Of a stretch of 64,000 bases of DNA, positions 8,466 through 17,088 are shown one piece after another. Position 1 is the first letter of the stretch, and every line of letters starts with the position of its first letter. A model generated the notes under the pieces. The model had not been told where the DNA came from. It ran no database searches and was given only the letters and a program-made list of their open reading frames with translations. Location of the stretch: contig NZ_LT629971.1 of assembly GCF_900108565.1 (NCBI RefSeq), positions 4,464,001 through 4,528,000 on the forward strand. Direction: 5' to 3'. The position numbers and the translations under genes were made by a program. The DNA comes from Mycolicibacterium rutilum. Its GTDB lineage: Bacteria; Actinomycetota; Actinomycetes; Mycobacteriales; Mycobacteriaceae.

Positions 8466-9388
8466 AGTTCGTGCCGAAGCACGTCGAGGGCGTGCTGCAG
8501 ATCGGCGGGATATGGGCTGGTGATCTCCATGCGTCTGCCGTCGGCGGGGTGCGCGAACGCCAGCGACCGGGCGTGCAGCCATTGCCGTTCCAGCCCAAGG
8601 CGTTTCGCCAGTGTCGGGTCGGCGCCGTAGGTCAGGTCACCGGCGCAGGGGTGGTGCAGCGCCGCGAAGTGCACCCGGATCTGGTGCGTGCGGCCGGTTT
8701 CGAGTTCGATGTCGAGCAGGCTGGCGGCCCGGTGCGCCTCGAGCGTGTCGTAGTGGGTGACGCTGTGCCTGCCGTCCTCGACGACGGCGAACTTCCAGTC
8801 GTGACCGCGGTGCCTGCCGATCGGGGCGTCGATGGTGCCGCTGGACGGATCCGGATGGCCCTGCACCAGCGCGTGATAGCGCTTGTCGACGGTGCGCTGC
8901 TTGAACGCCCGCTTGAGCACCGTGTACGCCCGCTCGGACAGCGCGACCACCATGACGCCCGAGGTCCCGACGTCGAGGCGGTGCACGATGCCCTGGCGCT
9001 CGTGGATGCCGGAGGTGCTGATGCGGAAACCCGCCGCGGCCAGCCCGCCGAGCACGGTCGGGCCGTGCCAGCCGACGGTGGCGTGCGCGGCCACCCCCGG
9101 CGGTTTGTCCACCGCGACGATGTCGTCGTCGGAGTACAGGATCGTCATGCCCTCGATCTCGACCGGAGTGTTCTCCACCGGGGCGGGCGCCTCGGGCAGC
9201 CGCACCTCAAGCCAGGAACCGGCGGTCAGCTTGTCGGCCTTGGCGGCGGTGGCGCCGTCGATGACCACACCGCCGTCCTCGGCCAGCGCCGCCGCGGCGG
9301 TGCGGGACAGCCCCAGCAGCCGCGCGAGCCCCGCATCGACCCGCATCCCCGCCAGCCCCTCCGGGACCGGAAGTGAGCGATCGGTCAT
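8462..9388 (-). CDS. rluD: RluA/RluD family 23S rRNA pseudouridine synthase
   Basis: 308 residues, the usual size. An N-terminal S4 RNA-binding domain (about residues 1-65) precedes the catalytic domain. The catalytic aspartate is Asp139 in HRLDVGTSGVMVVA, the invariant RluA-family motif. It isomerises uridines in large-subunit rRNA; the exact positions are inferred only from the family. It starts with ATG directly after the lspA stop codon, and its own stop overlaps the rarD start. The lspA-rluD adjacency is widely conserved in bacteria. Confidence 0.92.
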   Translation of the reverse strand: MTDRSLPVPEGLAGMRVDAGLARLLGLSRTAAAALAEDGGVVIDGATAAKADKLTAGSWLEVRLPEAPAPVENTPVEIEGMTILYSDDDIVAVDKPPGVAAHATVGWHGPTVLGGLAAAGFRISTSGIHERQGIVHRLDVGTSGVMVVALSERAYTVLKRAFKQRTVDKRYHALVQGHPDPSSGTIDAPIGRHRGHDWKFAVVEDGRHSVTHYDTLEAHRAASLLDIELETGRTHQIRVHFAALHHPCAGDLTYGADPTLAKRLGLERQWLHARSLAFAHPADGRRMEITSPYPADLQHALDVLRHEL

Positions 9389-9934
9389 CTAGTTGTCCCC
9401 GTCCGGCCGGCGCCGCCCGACGGTATCGAAGTCGAAACCGAACACCGACAGCACGACCAGCAGGATCGCACCGCCGACCACACACGGGTCGGCGACGTTG
9501 AACACCGGCCACCAGCCGATCGACAGGAAGTCGACGACGTGGCCCTGCAGCGGGCCGGGCGAGCGGAAGAACCGGTCGACCAGGTTTCCCAGCGCCCCGC
9601 CGAGGATCATGCCGAGGCCCAGCGCCCACCACGGCGACACCAGCCGCCTGCCCATCCAGATGATCCCGAACACCACGCCGGTGGCCACCAGCGTCAGCAC
9701 CCAGGTGTAGCCGGTGGCCATCGAGAACGCGGCGCCCGAGTTGCGCACCAGCGTCCAGGTCACGGTGTCACCGATGATCGAGACCGGCTGGCCGGGGGTG
9801 AGCAGTTTGACCGCAAGCACTTTCGTGACGATGTCGGTGACCAGCACCACGGCCGCGACGATCAGCAGCAGCCGCAGCCTGCGCTGGGGCGGCGCCTCGA
9901 TGGTCTGTTCGGGCGCGTCCTGGTCATCACTCAC
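9389..9934 (-). CDS. lspA: Lipoprotein signal peptidase LspA
   Basis: 181 residues. This integral membrane aspartyl protease cleaves the signal peptide of prolipoproteins after lipidation. Four hydrophobic helices are visible, starting near residues 20, 75, 100 and 150. The catalytic pair is Asp120 in GNLVDRFF and Asp149 in VFNVADP, and NSGAAFSM (65-72) is the third family block. The GTG start at 9934 begins the short hydrophilic N-terminus MSDDQDAP; further upstream codons are shadow. It is first gene of the lspA-rluD-rarD unit and divergent from ansA. Confidence 0.95.
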   Translation of the reverse strand: MSDDQDAPEQTIEAPPQRRLRLLLIVAAVVLVTDIVTKVLAVKLLTPGQPVSIIGDTVTWTLVRNSGAAFSMATGYTWVLTLVATGVVFGIIWMGRRLVSPWWALGLGMILGGALGNLVDRFFRSPGPLQGHVVDFLSIGWWPVFNVADPCVVGGAILLVVLSVFGFDFDTVGRRRPDGDN

Positions 9935-9958
9935 GCATCCATCATTCCAAAGCGTCGA

Positions 9959-9975
9959 TGCGGAAGAATTCCGCA
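9959..9975. promoter_or_regulatory. 17-bp inverted repeat just upstream of ansA
   Basis: TGCGGAA-GAA-TTCCGCA, perfect 7-bp arms, ending 2 bp before the ansA ATG. It lies in the divergent lspA-ansA gap. It could be an operator or an mRNA hairpin limiting ansA initiation. Confidence 0.4.
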
Positions 9976-9977
9976 CC

Positions 9978-10907
9978 ATGGCTCGCATCGTCGTGATCAC
10001 CACCGGCGGCACCATCGCCACCAGTGCCGGCGCCGACGGGGTCAAGCGCCCGACCCGCACCGGGGCGCAGCTGACGTCCGGGCTGGAAGTTGATCTGGTG
10101 GATCTGATGGCGGTGGACAGCTCGCAGCTCGTCCCGGCCGACTGGGACCGGATCGGCGACGCGGTCGGACAGGCCGTCGCGTCGGGCGTCGACGGTGTGG
10201 TGGTCACCCACGGCACCGACACCATGGAGGAGACGGCGCTGTGGCTCGACCTGACCTACTCGGGCGCCGCGCCGGTGGTGCTGACGGGCGCCCAGCGCAG
10301 CGCCGACGCACCGGATGCCGACGGGCCCGCCAACCTGCGCGACGCGGTGGCGGTGGCGGTTAGCCCCGCGGCCCGCGGGCTCGGGGTGCTGGTCGGGTTC
10401 GCGGGCACGGTGTGGCAGCCGCTGGGCCTGTACAAGACCAGCACCGCCGACCTGCAGAGCTTCACCGGCACGGCGGTGGGCTCTGTCGCCGGTGCGCAGT
10501 TCACCGTGGCGACAGCCAAGCAGCGACCCGGGCTGGGCGCGGTGTCGGCGGCGCAGGCACCGCGCGTGGACATCGTGAGCGGGTACGCGGGCGCCGACGC
10601 GGTCGCGATGGACGCCTGTGTGGCCGCGGGTGCCCGCGGGATCGTCGTCGAGGCGCTCGGCGCGGGCAACGCGGGCGCGGCGGTCATCGACGGGGTGCGG
10701 CGGCTGTGCCGCGCCGGGGTCGCGGTGGCGCTGTGCACCCGGGTTCCCGGCGGGCGGGTCAGCCCGGGCTACGGCCCCGGCCACGACCTGGTGGCTGCGG
10801 GTGCGGTGCCGGTGCCGTCGCTGCGGCCTGCGCAAGCGCGGGTGCTGCTGATGGCGGCGCTGGCGGCAGGCGAACCGGCCGCCGACGTCCTCGACCGGTG
10901 GGGTTGA
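9978..10907 (+). CDS. ansA: L-asparaginase
   Basis: 309 residues, type I/II bacterial asparaginase fold. It hydrolyses asparagine to aspartate and ammonia. Both catalytic triads are visible: TTGGTIATS around Thr12, and THGTDTMEE with Thr80-Asp81. No signal peptide is present, so it is predicted cytoplasmic; mycobacterial AnsA is known to supply nitrogen and buffer acid by ammonia release. The ATG at 9978 directly precedes the conserved MARIVVITTGGTI, so the longer in-frame extension into lspA is rejected. A 17-bp inverted repeat lies immediately upstream. Confidence 0.95.
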   Translation: MARIVVITTGGTIATSAGADGVKRPTRTGAQLTSGLEVDLVDLMAVDSSQLVPADWDRIGDAVGQAVASGVDGVVVTHGTDTMEETALWLDLTYSGAAPVVLTGAQRSADAPDADGPANLRDAVAVAVSPAARGLGVLVGFAGTVWQPLGLYKTSTADLQSFTGTAVGSVAGAQFTVATAKQRPGLGAVSAAQAPRVDIVSGYAGADAVAMDACVAAGARGIVVEALGAGNAGAAVIDGVRRLCRAGVAVALCTRVPGGRVSPGYGPGHDLVAAGAVPVPSLRPAQARVLLMAALAAGEPAADVLDRWG

Positions 10908-10928
10908 CGCGCGTGGCACCGTGGGGAC

Positions 10929-11405
10929 GTGCTCTTCGACAGAACGATTTCCCGGGCGACCGCGGCGATCGGGGTGAGCGCACTTGCCCTCACCGCGGGC
11001 GCGATCGCCAACGCCGAACCGTCACCGGACCCGATCGACCAGTACCCGGTCGCCGAGGGCAACTACCGGCCCGGACCGCCGCCGAACTACCACGTGTTCT
11101 TCCGGACCCCGGACGGCCTGTCGTGCGGCATCGGGCCCAACGGCGGCCCGATCGGCTGTGACGGCGTTCCGCTCGATGCGCCACCCGGAACCAACCAGAC
11201 GTTCCTGACCAGCGGCGGCCCGGCCGAATACCGCCACTCCGACACGCCCACCTTCACCAGGGAGGGCGTCGACGTGCTGCCCGCCGGTCACCGGCTGGAG
11301 AACTGGGGCGCCGACTGCGGGGTGAGCCATCAGGGCACGGTGACGTGTGAGACCTACGGCGGGCACGGCTTCACGATCTCGAGCACCTACGGCGTGCTCT
11401 GGTAG
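10929..11405 (+). CDS. Secreted Cys-containing hypothetical protein
   Basis: 158 residues with a Sec signal peptide: hydrophobic stretch at residues 10-28, likely cleaved after AIANA (Ala29). The mature part is rich in Pro and Gly and has four cysteines in two pairs (LSCGIGPNGGPIGC and DCGVSHQGTVTC), consistent with two disulfides outside the membrane. This pattern is common in mycobacterial secreted proteins of unknown role. The GTG start lies 21 bp after ansA, so it may share that transcript. Its last 19 bp overlap the convergent dinB gene. Confidence 0.75.
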   Translation: MLFDRTISRATAAIGVSALALTAGAIANAEPSPDPIDQYPVAEGNYRPGPPPNYHVFFRTPDGLSCGIGPNGGPIGCDGVPLDAPPGTNQTFLTSGGPAEYRHSDTPTFTREGVDVLPAGHRLENWGADCGVSHQGTVTCETYGGHGFTISSTYGVLW

Positions 11406-12757
11406 CGCGCCAACTCCGCGACGTAGTCCGGCCAGTCGAGGCTGTCCACCGGGTTGGCCCGGTCGAGGCCGGGGGTGTCGTCGGGAAAGGTGCGGGCCTG
11501 CCCCGGCCCGCTGGCGCGGGTCTCGAACCGGACCGTCATCACGCCGTGGCCCGCACCCTGGATCCAGCCGTGCCCGAAGTCCGGATGCGTGACGTCGTCG
11601 CCGATCCGCCAGGCCGGCGGCGTCGCGGCCAGGTCGGTGACGGTCGGCGGAACACCGGTGTGCGCGACCTCGTCGTCGGAGGCCATCAGGTCCAGGTCGG
11701 GGAACAGCGATTCCTGCTGCACCTCGGACAGCCCCGAAAACCCAACGCCGAGAAGGCGAATGGGTCCGATCTCGACGGGGTCGAGCAGTAGCCGGCGGGC
11801 CGTCGCGATCAGGGTGGCCGCCTCGGTGGTGGCGTACGGCAGGGTGGCCGAGCGGGTCAGCGTGCTCATGTCGGACTTCTTCAGCTTCACCGTCACGGTG
11901 CGGGCGCCGCGACCGTCCTTCTCCAGCCGCGCGTGCGCGTGCTCGCCGATCGGGCCCATCGCCTCGCGGAGCTGATCGAGGGTGGTGAGGTCGGCCGGGA
12001 ACGTCGACTCCGCGCTGATCTGCTTGGCCGGGGCGTTCTCGGCGACCGGCCGGTCGTCGATGCCGCGTGCGAGCCGGTGCAGCGCGGGACCGATCGTGCC
12101 GCCGAGGATGTCGGCGGCCTCGGTCTCGGTGAGCGCGGCGAACGCGCCGATGGTCTCGATGCCCAGCCGGTGCAGCTTCTCCCCCGCGACCGGCCCGATG
12201 CCCCACAGTCGCCGCACCGGCAGCCCGTCGAGCAGCGTGCGCTGCTCCTCGCGCCGCACCACCCGGATGCCGTCCGGTTTGGCCAGCCCGGAGGCGATCT
12301 TGGCGAGTTGCTTGCCCGACCCGGCGCCGATGGAGGCGACGAGGCCGGTCTCCTCGAGCACCCGGGCCTTGACCAGCCGGCAGAACTCGTCGACCTCGTC
12401 GGCCGACGCGCCGGCCAGTTCGGCGGGTTCGCCGAAAGCCTCGTCATAGGACAGCTGTTCGAGCACCGGCACCAGCGTGCGCACGGTTTCGAAGACACGG
12501 CGGCTCGCGACGCCGTAGACGACGCCGCGGGGCGGCAGCACCACCGCCGTCGCGCCGACGAGCCTGCGCGCCTGGTGCATCGGCATCGCCGACTTGGCGC
12601 CGTAGACGCGGGATTCGTAGCTCGCGCCGGCCACCACGCCGCGGCCGCCGAGCCCGCCGACCAGCACGGGGCGGCCCCGCAGGGTGGGACGGGTCAGCTG
12701 CTCGACGGAGGCGAAGAACGCATCCATGTCGAGGTGCAGCACCCAGCGACCGTCCAC
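11387..12757 (-). CDS. dinB: Y-family DNA polymerase IV (DinB)
   Basis: 456 residues, translesion polymerase. Catalytic carboxylates are Asp10 in LHLDMDAFFASVEQ and Asp105-Glu106 in LSYDEAF. The fingers, thumb (helix-hairpin-helix near 175-215) and little-finger domains follow. A probable sliding-clamp motif QESLF lies near residue 355. Beyond the polymerase core there is a tail of about 90 residues containing GDDVTHPDFGHG, which resembles the C-terminal nucleic-acid-binding tail of PcrA/UvrD helicases. The GTG at 12757 is the last start before the conserved N-terminus; TAGCAT lies 8 nt upstream. M. tuberculosis has a similar protein (DinX) in this position. Confidence 0.94.
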   Translation of the reverse strand: MDGRWVLHLDMDAFFASVEQLTRPTLRGRPVLVGGLGGRGVVAGASYESRVYGAKSAMPMHQARRLVGATAVVLPPRGVVYGVASRRVFETVRTLVPVLEQLSYDEAFGEPAELAGASADEVDEFCRLVKARVLEETGLVASIGAGSGKQLAKIASGLAKPDGIRVVRREEQRTLLDGLPVRRLWGIGPVAGEKLHRLGIETIGAFAALTETEAADILGGTIGPALHRLARGIDDRPVAENAPAKQISAESTFPADLTTLDQLREAMGPIGEHAHARLEKDGRGARTVTVKLKKSDMSTLTRSATLPYATTEAATLIATARRLLLDPVEIGPIRLLGVGFSGLSEVQQESLFPDLDLMASDDEVAHTGVPPTVTDLAATPPAWRIGDDVTHPDFGHGWIQGAGHGVMTVRFETRASGPGQARTFPDDTPGLDRANPVDSLDWPDYVAELARYQSTP

Positions 12758-12777
12758 ACCTGCCGATGCTAAGGCGC

Positions 12778-12783
12778 TAGCCT
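12778..12783 (+). promoter_or_regulatory. Leaderless -10 element of the S4-domain gene
   Basis: TAGCCT ends 7 nt before the ATG at 12791; no Shine-Dalgarno is seen in the 33-bp divergent gap with dinB. Confidence 0.45.
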
Positions 12784-12790
12784 GACGACC

Positions 12791-13030
12791 ATGACGTACC
12801 CGGGCGACGGCGGCGAGCCGCTCGACGTCCCGATCCGGGACGGCGCAATCCGACTCGGCCAGTTCCTCAAGCTCGCCGGGCTCATCGACTCCGGCGCCGA
12901 CGCCAAGACCGTCATCGCCGACGGGCAGGTCAGCGTGAACGGCGAGGTCGAACAGCGGCGCGGCAGACAGCTGCGCCACGACGATGTGGTGGTGTTCTCC
13001 GGCCGCAGCGCCCGCGTCGTCGATGGGTGA
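12791..13030 (+). CDS. S4 RNA-binding domain protein (YbcJ/RlbA-like)
   Basis: 79 residues, almost entirely one S4 domain: IRLGQFLKLAGLIDSGADAK, then GQVSVNGEVEQRRGRQL, the classic S4 signature. Such small S4 proteins bind structured RNA and are linked to ribosome recycling or heat-shock RNA handling; the exact target is unknown. It is expressed from a likely leaderless promoter in the 33-bp gap to dinB. Its final 8 bp overlap the start of the ferritin-like gene, implying coupled translation and perhaps a shared role in RNA modification. Confidence 0.85.
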   Translation: MTYPGDGGEPLDVPIRDGAIRLGQFLKLAGLIDSGADAKTVIADGQVSVNGEVEQRRGRQLRHDDVVVFSGRSARVVDG

Positions 13031-13733
13031 GTTTGCACCCTGGGTGCGCCGTTTCGAGGACAACGCACAATTGCACGCCCGCGCCGACGCGGCCATCGGG
13101 TTTGATGAGCGCTGCTCGCTGCCCGATGAGCTCAGGACACCGCTGATCGACTCGGTGCGCCGGTTCCAGCTCGGCGAGAGCGGCGACGGCGAGCAGCTGC
13201 TGGCCAAGTCCGCCGACGACCCCGAATACCGCTGCGCCGCTGAGCTTTTCGTCGCCGAAGAACAACAGCACGCCGAGTTGCTGCTGCGCCTGCTCGGCTA
13301 CCTCGGCGGGCAGCCGATGGCGCAACACTGGTCCGACGCGGTGTTCGTCCGGCTGCGCAGGCTGATGGGCCTGCGCACCGAGTTGATGGTGCTGACGGTC
13401 GCCGAGGTGGTGGCGCTGTCCTACTACGGCGGCCTGGCGTCGGCGTGCCCGGACCCGGTGGTGCGGGCGGCCGCGGCCCGCATCCTGGCCGACGAGCGCG
13501 CGCACGTCCGGTTCCACGAGCAGCGGTTGCGCGGCGGGTTCGCCGACTCGTCCGCCGCGGCGCGGGCCCTGGCGTGCACGCTGTGGTGGATCACCGCGAT
13601 CGGCGCGACCGCCGTGGTCGCCTACGACCACGGCCGGTTGCTGGCAGCGCTCGGCTACCGCCGCCACCGCTTCGCCCGCGACATCCTGGGCGACTTCGCG
13701 AAAACCGTTCGCGCCGTGCTGGCTCCGCGCTAG
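13023..13733 (+). CDS. Ferritin-like diiron protein (tRNA-hydroxylase-like)
   Basis: 236 residues, all-helical. Two metal-binding helices are visible: VAEEQQHAE (Glu80, His83) and ADERAHVRFH (Glu158, His161, His165), with further glutamates such as Glu128. This is the arrangement of ferritin-like diiron oxygenases, including the MiaE family that hydroxylates tRNA. Pairing with an RNA-binding S4 protein (8-bp overlap) favours an RNA substrate, but this is inference. The ATG at 13023 is chosen because the upstream frame is shadow. It overlaps the convergent ileS stop by 4 bp. Confidence 0.7.
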   Translation: MGEFAPWVRRFEDNAQLHARADAAIGFDERCSLPDELRTPLIDSVRRFQLGESGDGEQLLAKSADDPEYRCAAELFVAEEQQHAELLLRLLGYLGGQPMAQHWSDAVFVRLRRLMGLRTELMVLTVAEVVALSYYGGLASACPDPVVRAAAARILADERAHVRFHEQRLRGGFADSSAAARALACTLWWITAIGATAVVAYDHGRLLAALGYRRHRFARDILGDFAKTVRAVLAPR

Positions 13734-16700
13734 CGGTCCACCTTGGCGATCGCCACCTTGACCCCGTCGCCGATCTCGCTGCCGTCCGCGAGTTCGCCGA
13801 AGTCGAAGCTGGTCGCCAGGATCTCGCGGGCGATCAGCCCGCTGTGCGCCTGAGCCCACGCCTGCCGGGCCGGGGGCACCGACATCAGCACCGAGATCCG
13901 GTCCGAGACGTCGAGGCCGGTGGACTTGCGCAGGTCCTGCAGCTCGCGGATCCGGTCCTTGGCCCACCCCTCGGCTTCCAGTTCCTCGGTGACCGTGCCG
14001 TCGAGCACGACGAGACCCGCGCCGTCGGGCAGCGCGGCGGTGTACTCGGGATCGGCGGCCACCAGTCGCGAGTTGTACTCCTCGGGCTGCAGCACCGCCG
14101 GGCCAGCCGTCAGCGTGCCGTCGGAATTCACCACGGCCGCACCGGCCTTGACCGCCTTGATCGCGGCCTGCACGTCCTTACCCAGCCGTGGCCCGGCGAC
14201 GCGCGCGTTGACGGTCAGCTCGAACCGGCCGTAGGTGGCGATGTCGTCGGTCAGCTCGACGGCCTTGACGTTGAGCTCATCGGCGATCAGATCGGCGAAC
14301 TGCTCGAGGCGTTGCGGATTGTCAACGGCGACCGTGAGTTTCGGCAGCGGCAACCGGACCCGCAGCTTCTTGGCCTTGCGCAGCGACGAACCCGCCGACG
14401 CCACCTCGCGCACCAGGTCCATCGTCTCGACGAGCTCGGGATCGGCGGGCAGCACACCCTCCTCGGGCCAGTCGGTCAGATGCACCGAACGCTGCCCGGT
14501 CAGATCGCGCCAGATCCGCTCGGTCATCAGCGGCAGCAGCGGCGCGGCCAGCCGGCACGTCACCTCCAGCACGGTGTGCAGGGTGTCGATCGCGTCGGCG
14601 TCCTCTTCCCAGAACCGCGAACGCGACCGTCGCACATACCAATTGGTCAACGCTTCGGTGAACTGGCGCAGCTGGTCGCAGGCGCCGGAGATGTCGCAGA
14701 CGTCGAGTGCGGCGGTCAGGTCGTCGCGCAGCACGGCCAGCTTGGCCAGGATGTAGCGGTCCAGCACGTGCGTCGAGTCGGTGCGCCAGGTGCCCTTCGC
14801 CGGGGCGTAGAGCGCCAGGAAGGAGTAGGCGTTCCACAGCGGCAGCAGCACCTGGCGGACGCCTTCGCGGATGCCCTGTTCGGTGACGATCAGGTTGCCG
14901 CCGCGCAGGATCGGCGAGGCCATCAGGAACCAGCGCATCGCGTCGGATCCGTCGCGGTCGAACACCTCGGTCACATCCGGGTAGTTGCGCAGCGACTTGC
15001 TCATCTTCTGGCCGTCATTGCCCAACACGATGCCGTGCGCCACACAGGTTTTGAACGCCGGCCGGTCGAAGAGGGCGGTCGCCAGGATGTGCAGCGTGTA
15101 GAACCATCCGCGGGTCTGGCCGATGTACTCGACGATGAAGTCGCCCGGGAAGTGCGAGTCGAACCAGTCCTGGTTCTCGAACGGGTAGTGCACCTGCGCG
15201 TAGGGCATCGAGCCGGAGTCGAACCACACGTCGAACACGTCCTCGATGCGGCGCATCGTCGACTTGCCGGTCGGGTCGTCGGGATTGGGCCGGGTGAGTT
15301 CGTCGATGTAGGGCCGGTGCAGATCGGTGGGCCGCACGCCGAAGTCCCGCTCGAGTTCGTCGAGGCTGCCGTACACGTCGATGCGCGGGTAGGCCGGGTC
15401 GTCGGATTTCCACACCGGGATCGGGCTGCCCCAGTAGCGGTTTCGCGAGATCGACCAGTCGCGTGCGCCGGACAGCCACTTGCCGAACTGGCCGTCCTTG
15501 ACGTGTTCGGGATACCAGGTGATCTCCTGGTTGAGCTCGACCATGCGGTCCCGGAACTCGGTGACCTTGATGAACCACGACGACACCGCGCGGTAGATCA
15601 ACGGGTTGCGGCATCGCCAGCAGTGCGGATAGGAGTGTTCGTAGGTTTCGTGGCGCAGCAGCACCGCGCCGTTGGCGGCCGCAGGCCCCGCCTGGTTCTT
15701 CAGGTCCCGGATGATCTGCGGGTTGGCGTCGAACACGTGCTGGCCGGCGTAGTCCGGGACGGTCTGGTCGAACCGTCCCCTGGCGTCGACGGGTGTGACG
15801 GCCTCGATGCCCCCGGCCTGCGCGGTGAGCATGTCGTCCTCGCCGTAGGCCGGCGACATGTGCACGATGCCGGTGCCGTCCTCGGTGCTGACGAAATCGG
15901 CGGGCAGCACCCGGAACGAGTTCGGCGTGTCCGCGAAGTACGGGAACGGCGGCAGATAACGGGTGTCGAGCAGATCGCGGCCGGTGTAGGTGCCGAGCAC
16001 CTCGGGCTCCTCGCCGAGCTCGCGGGCGTAGGCGGCGACGCGGGCCTCGGCCAGCACGTAGCGCCTGCCGTCACCGCCCTGCACGTGCACGTAGGTCACG
16101 TCGGGGTGCACCGCGACGGCCTGGTTCGACGGCAGCGTCCACGGCGTCGTGGTCCAGATCAGCAGGTGGCTGTCGGCCAGCGGACCGTCAGTGACCCGGA
16201 AGCCGACGGTGATCGCCGGGTCCTGGCGGCTCTGGTAGACGTCGTCGTCCATCCGCAGCTCGTGGCTCGACAGCGGGGTCTCGTCGTTCCAGCAGTACGG
16301 CAGGACCCGGTTGCCCTCGTAGGCAAGTCCTTTGTCCCACAACTGCTTGAAGGCCCAGATGACCGACTCCATGAACTCGGGTTCGAGCGTCTTGTAGTCG
16401 TTGTCGAAGTCCACCCAGCGGGCCTGCCGGGTCACGTAGTCGCGCCATTCATCGGTGTACTTGAGCACCGACGCCCGGCACGCGTCGTTGAACTTCTCGA
16501 TGCCCATTTCCTCGATCTGCGCCTTGTCGGTGATACCGAGTTGGCGCTGCACCTCGAGTTCGGCGGGCAGCCCGTGGGTGTCCCACCCGAACCGGCGCTC
16601 GACCTTGTAGCCGCGCATGGTGCGATACCGCGGCACGATGTCCTTGACGTACCCGGTGAGCAGATGGCCGTAGTGCGGCAATCCGTTGGCGAACGGCGGA

Positions 16701-16846
16701 CCGTCGTAGAAGACGTACTCGGGGGCGCCGTCGCGGTTCGCGATGCTGGCGCGGAACGTGTCGTCGCTGTCCCAGTACGAGAGGACGTCGGCTTCCAGCG
16801 CCGGGAATTTCGGGGCTCCGGCGGCCGGCTTCGGATAGGCGGTCAT
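13730..16846 (-). CDS. ileS: Isoleucyl-tRNA synthetase
   Basis: 1038 residues, class I synthetase charging tRNA-Ile. The ATP-site motifs are HYGH at residues 58-61 and KMSKS near 614. The editing (CP1) domain lies between, and a Cys-rich stretch CWRCRNP follows near 415. Length and motif style match the eukaryote-like type of mycobacteria, which in M. tuberculosis is intrinsically tolerant of mupirocin. An AGGAG sequence sits unusually close (2 nt) to the ATG at 16846, in a leader with T-box features, so expression is probably controlled by uncharged tRNA-Ile at translation. Confidence 0.98.
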   Translation of the reverse strand: MTAYPKPAAGAPKFPALEADVLSYWDSDDTFRASIANRDGAPEYVFYDGPPFANGLPHYGHLLTGYVKDIVPRYRTMRGYKVERRFGWDTHGLPAELEVQRQLGITDKAQIEEMGIEKFNDACRASVLKYTDEWRDYVTRQARWVDFDNDYKTLEPEFMESVIWAFKQLWDKGLAYEGNRVLPYCWNDETPLSSHELRMDDDVYQSRQDPAITVGFRVTDGPLADSHLLIWTTTPWTLPSNQAVAVHPDVTYVHVQGGDGRRYVLAEARVAAYARELGEEPEVLGTYTGRDLLDTRYLPPFPYFADTPNSFRVLPADFVSTEDGTGIVHMSPAYGEDDMLTAQAGGIEAVTPVDARGRFDQTVPDYAGQHVFDANPQIIRDLKNQAGPAAANGAVLLRHETYEHSYPHCWRCRNPLIYRAVSSWFIKVTEFRDRMVELNQEITWYPEHVKDGQFGKWLSGARDWSISRNRYWGSPIPVWKSDDPAYPRIDVYGSLDELERDFGVRPTDLHRPYIDELTRPNPDDPTGKSTMRRIEDVFDVWFDSGSMPYAQVHYPFENQDWFDSHFPGDFIVEYIGQTRGWFYTLHILATALFDRPAFKTCVAHGIVLGNDGQKMSKSLRNYPDVTEVFDRDGSDAMRWFLMASPILRGGNLIVTEQGIREGVRQVLLPLWNAYSFLALYAPAKGTWRTDSTHVLDRYILAKLAVLRDDLTAALDVCDISGACDQLRQFTEALTNWYVRRSRSRFWEEDADAIDTLHTVLEVTCRLAAPLLPLMTERIWRDLTGQRSVHLTDWPEEGVLPADPELVETMDLVREVASAGSSLRKAKKLRVRLPLPKLTVAVDNPQRLEQFADLIADELNVKAVELTDDIATYGRFELTVNARVAGPRLGKDVQAAIKAVKAGAAVVNSDGTLTAGPAVLQPEEYNSRLVAADPEYTAALPDGAGLVVLDGTVTEELEAEGWAKDRIRELQDLRKSTGLDVSDRISVLMSVPPARQAWAQAHSGLIAREILATSFDFGELADGSEIGDGVKVAIAKVDR

Positions 16847-17082
16847 AGCTCCTGTGCCTCTTACGGGCCTTCGGTGAAAGGCCTCGAGTGTTCGTCAAGG
16901 CACGGGGACGACGTCGCACTGGTGTGCGCGCACCGCGGTACCACCCCGCTTGCGCACGTCGGGTCCTCGCCGACGCGCGCCGCTCACTTCAGGGCGATGA
17001 CGGGCCCACCCGTTCGGGTCTACTGAGCTGTGTGAGCTGTTCTTCCGAAGGCTCCCCGGTGATCGCCGGATCGATGCCGTTG
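16847..17082 (-). promoter_or_regulatory. T-box riboswitch leader of ileS (ultrashort Stem I type)
   Basis: This 333-bp gap holds no gene. Read on the minus strand, it contains the T-box core GCGGGGTGGTACCGCGG (about 16932-16948), including the TGGT that pairs with the tRNA acceptor end. Upstream, a 4-bp stem CCGG/CCGG (17066-17069 and 17056-17059) closes a 6-nt loop carrying ATC (17061-17063), an isoleucine codon, as specifier. Near the start codon, GTGCCT and AGGCAC can pair to form a structure beside the ribosome site, with no U-tract terminator. This matches the known actinobacterial translational T-boxes on ileS, which have an ultrashort Stem I. The 5' end is inferred from the -10 element. 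Confidence 0.88.
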
Positions 17083-17088
17083 ACGACG

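Noticed and set aside
13445..17026. A 1193-codon open frame on the plus strand opposite ileS
   Set aside because: It is the antisense shadow of ileS: composition is dominated by Val, Gly, Arg and His repeats, there are no family motifs, and ileS is complete on the other strand.
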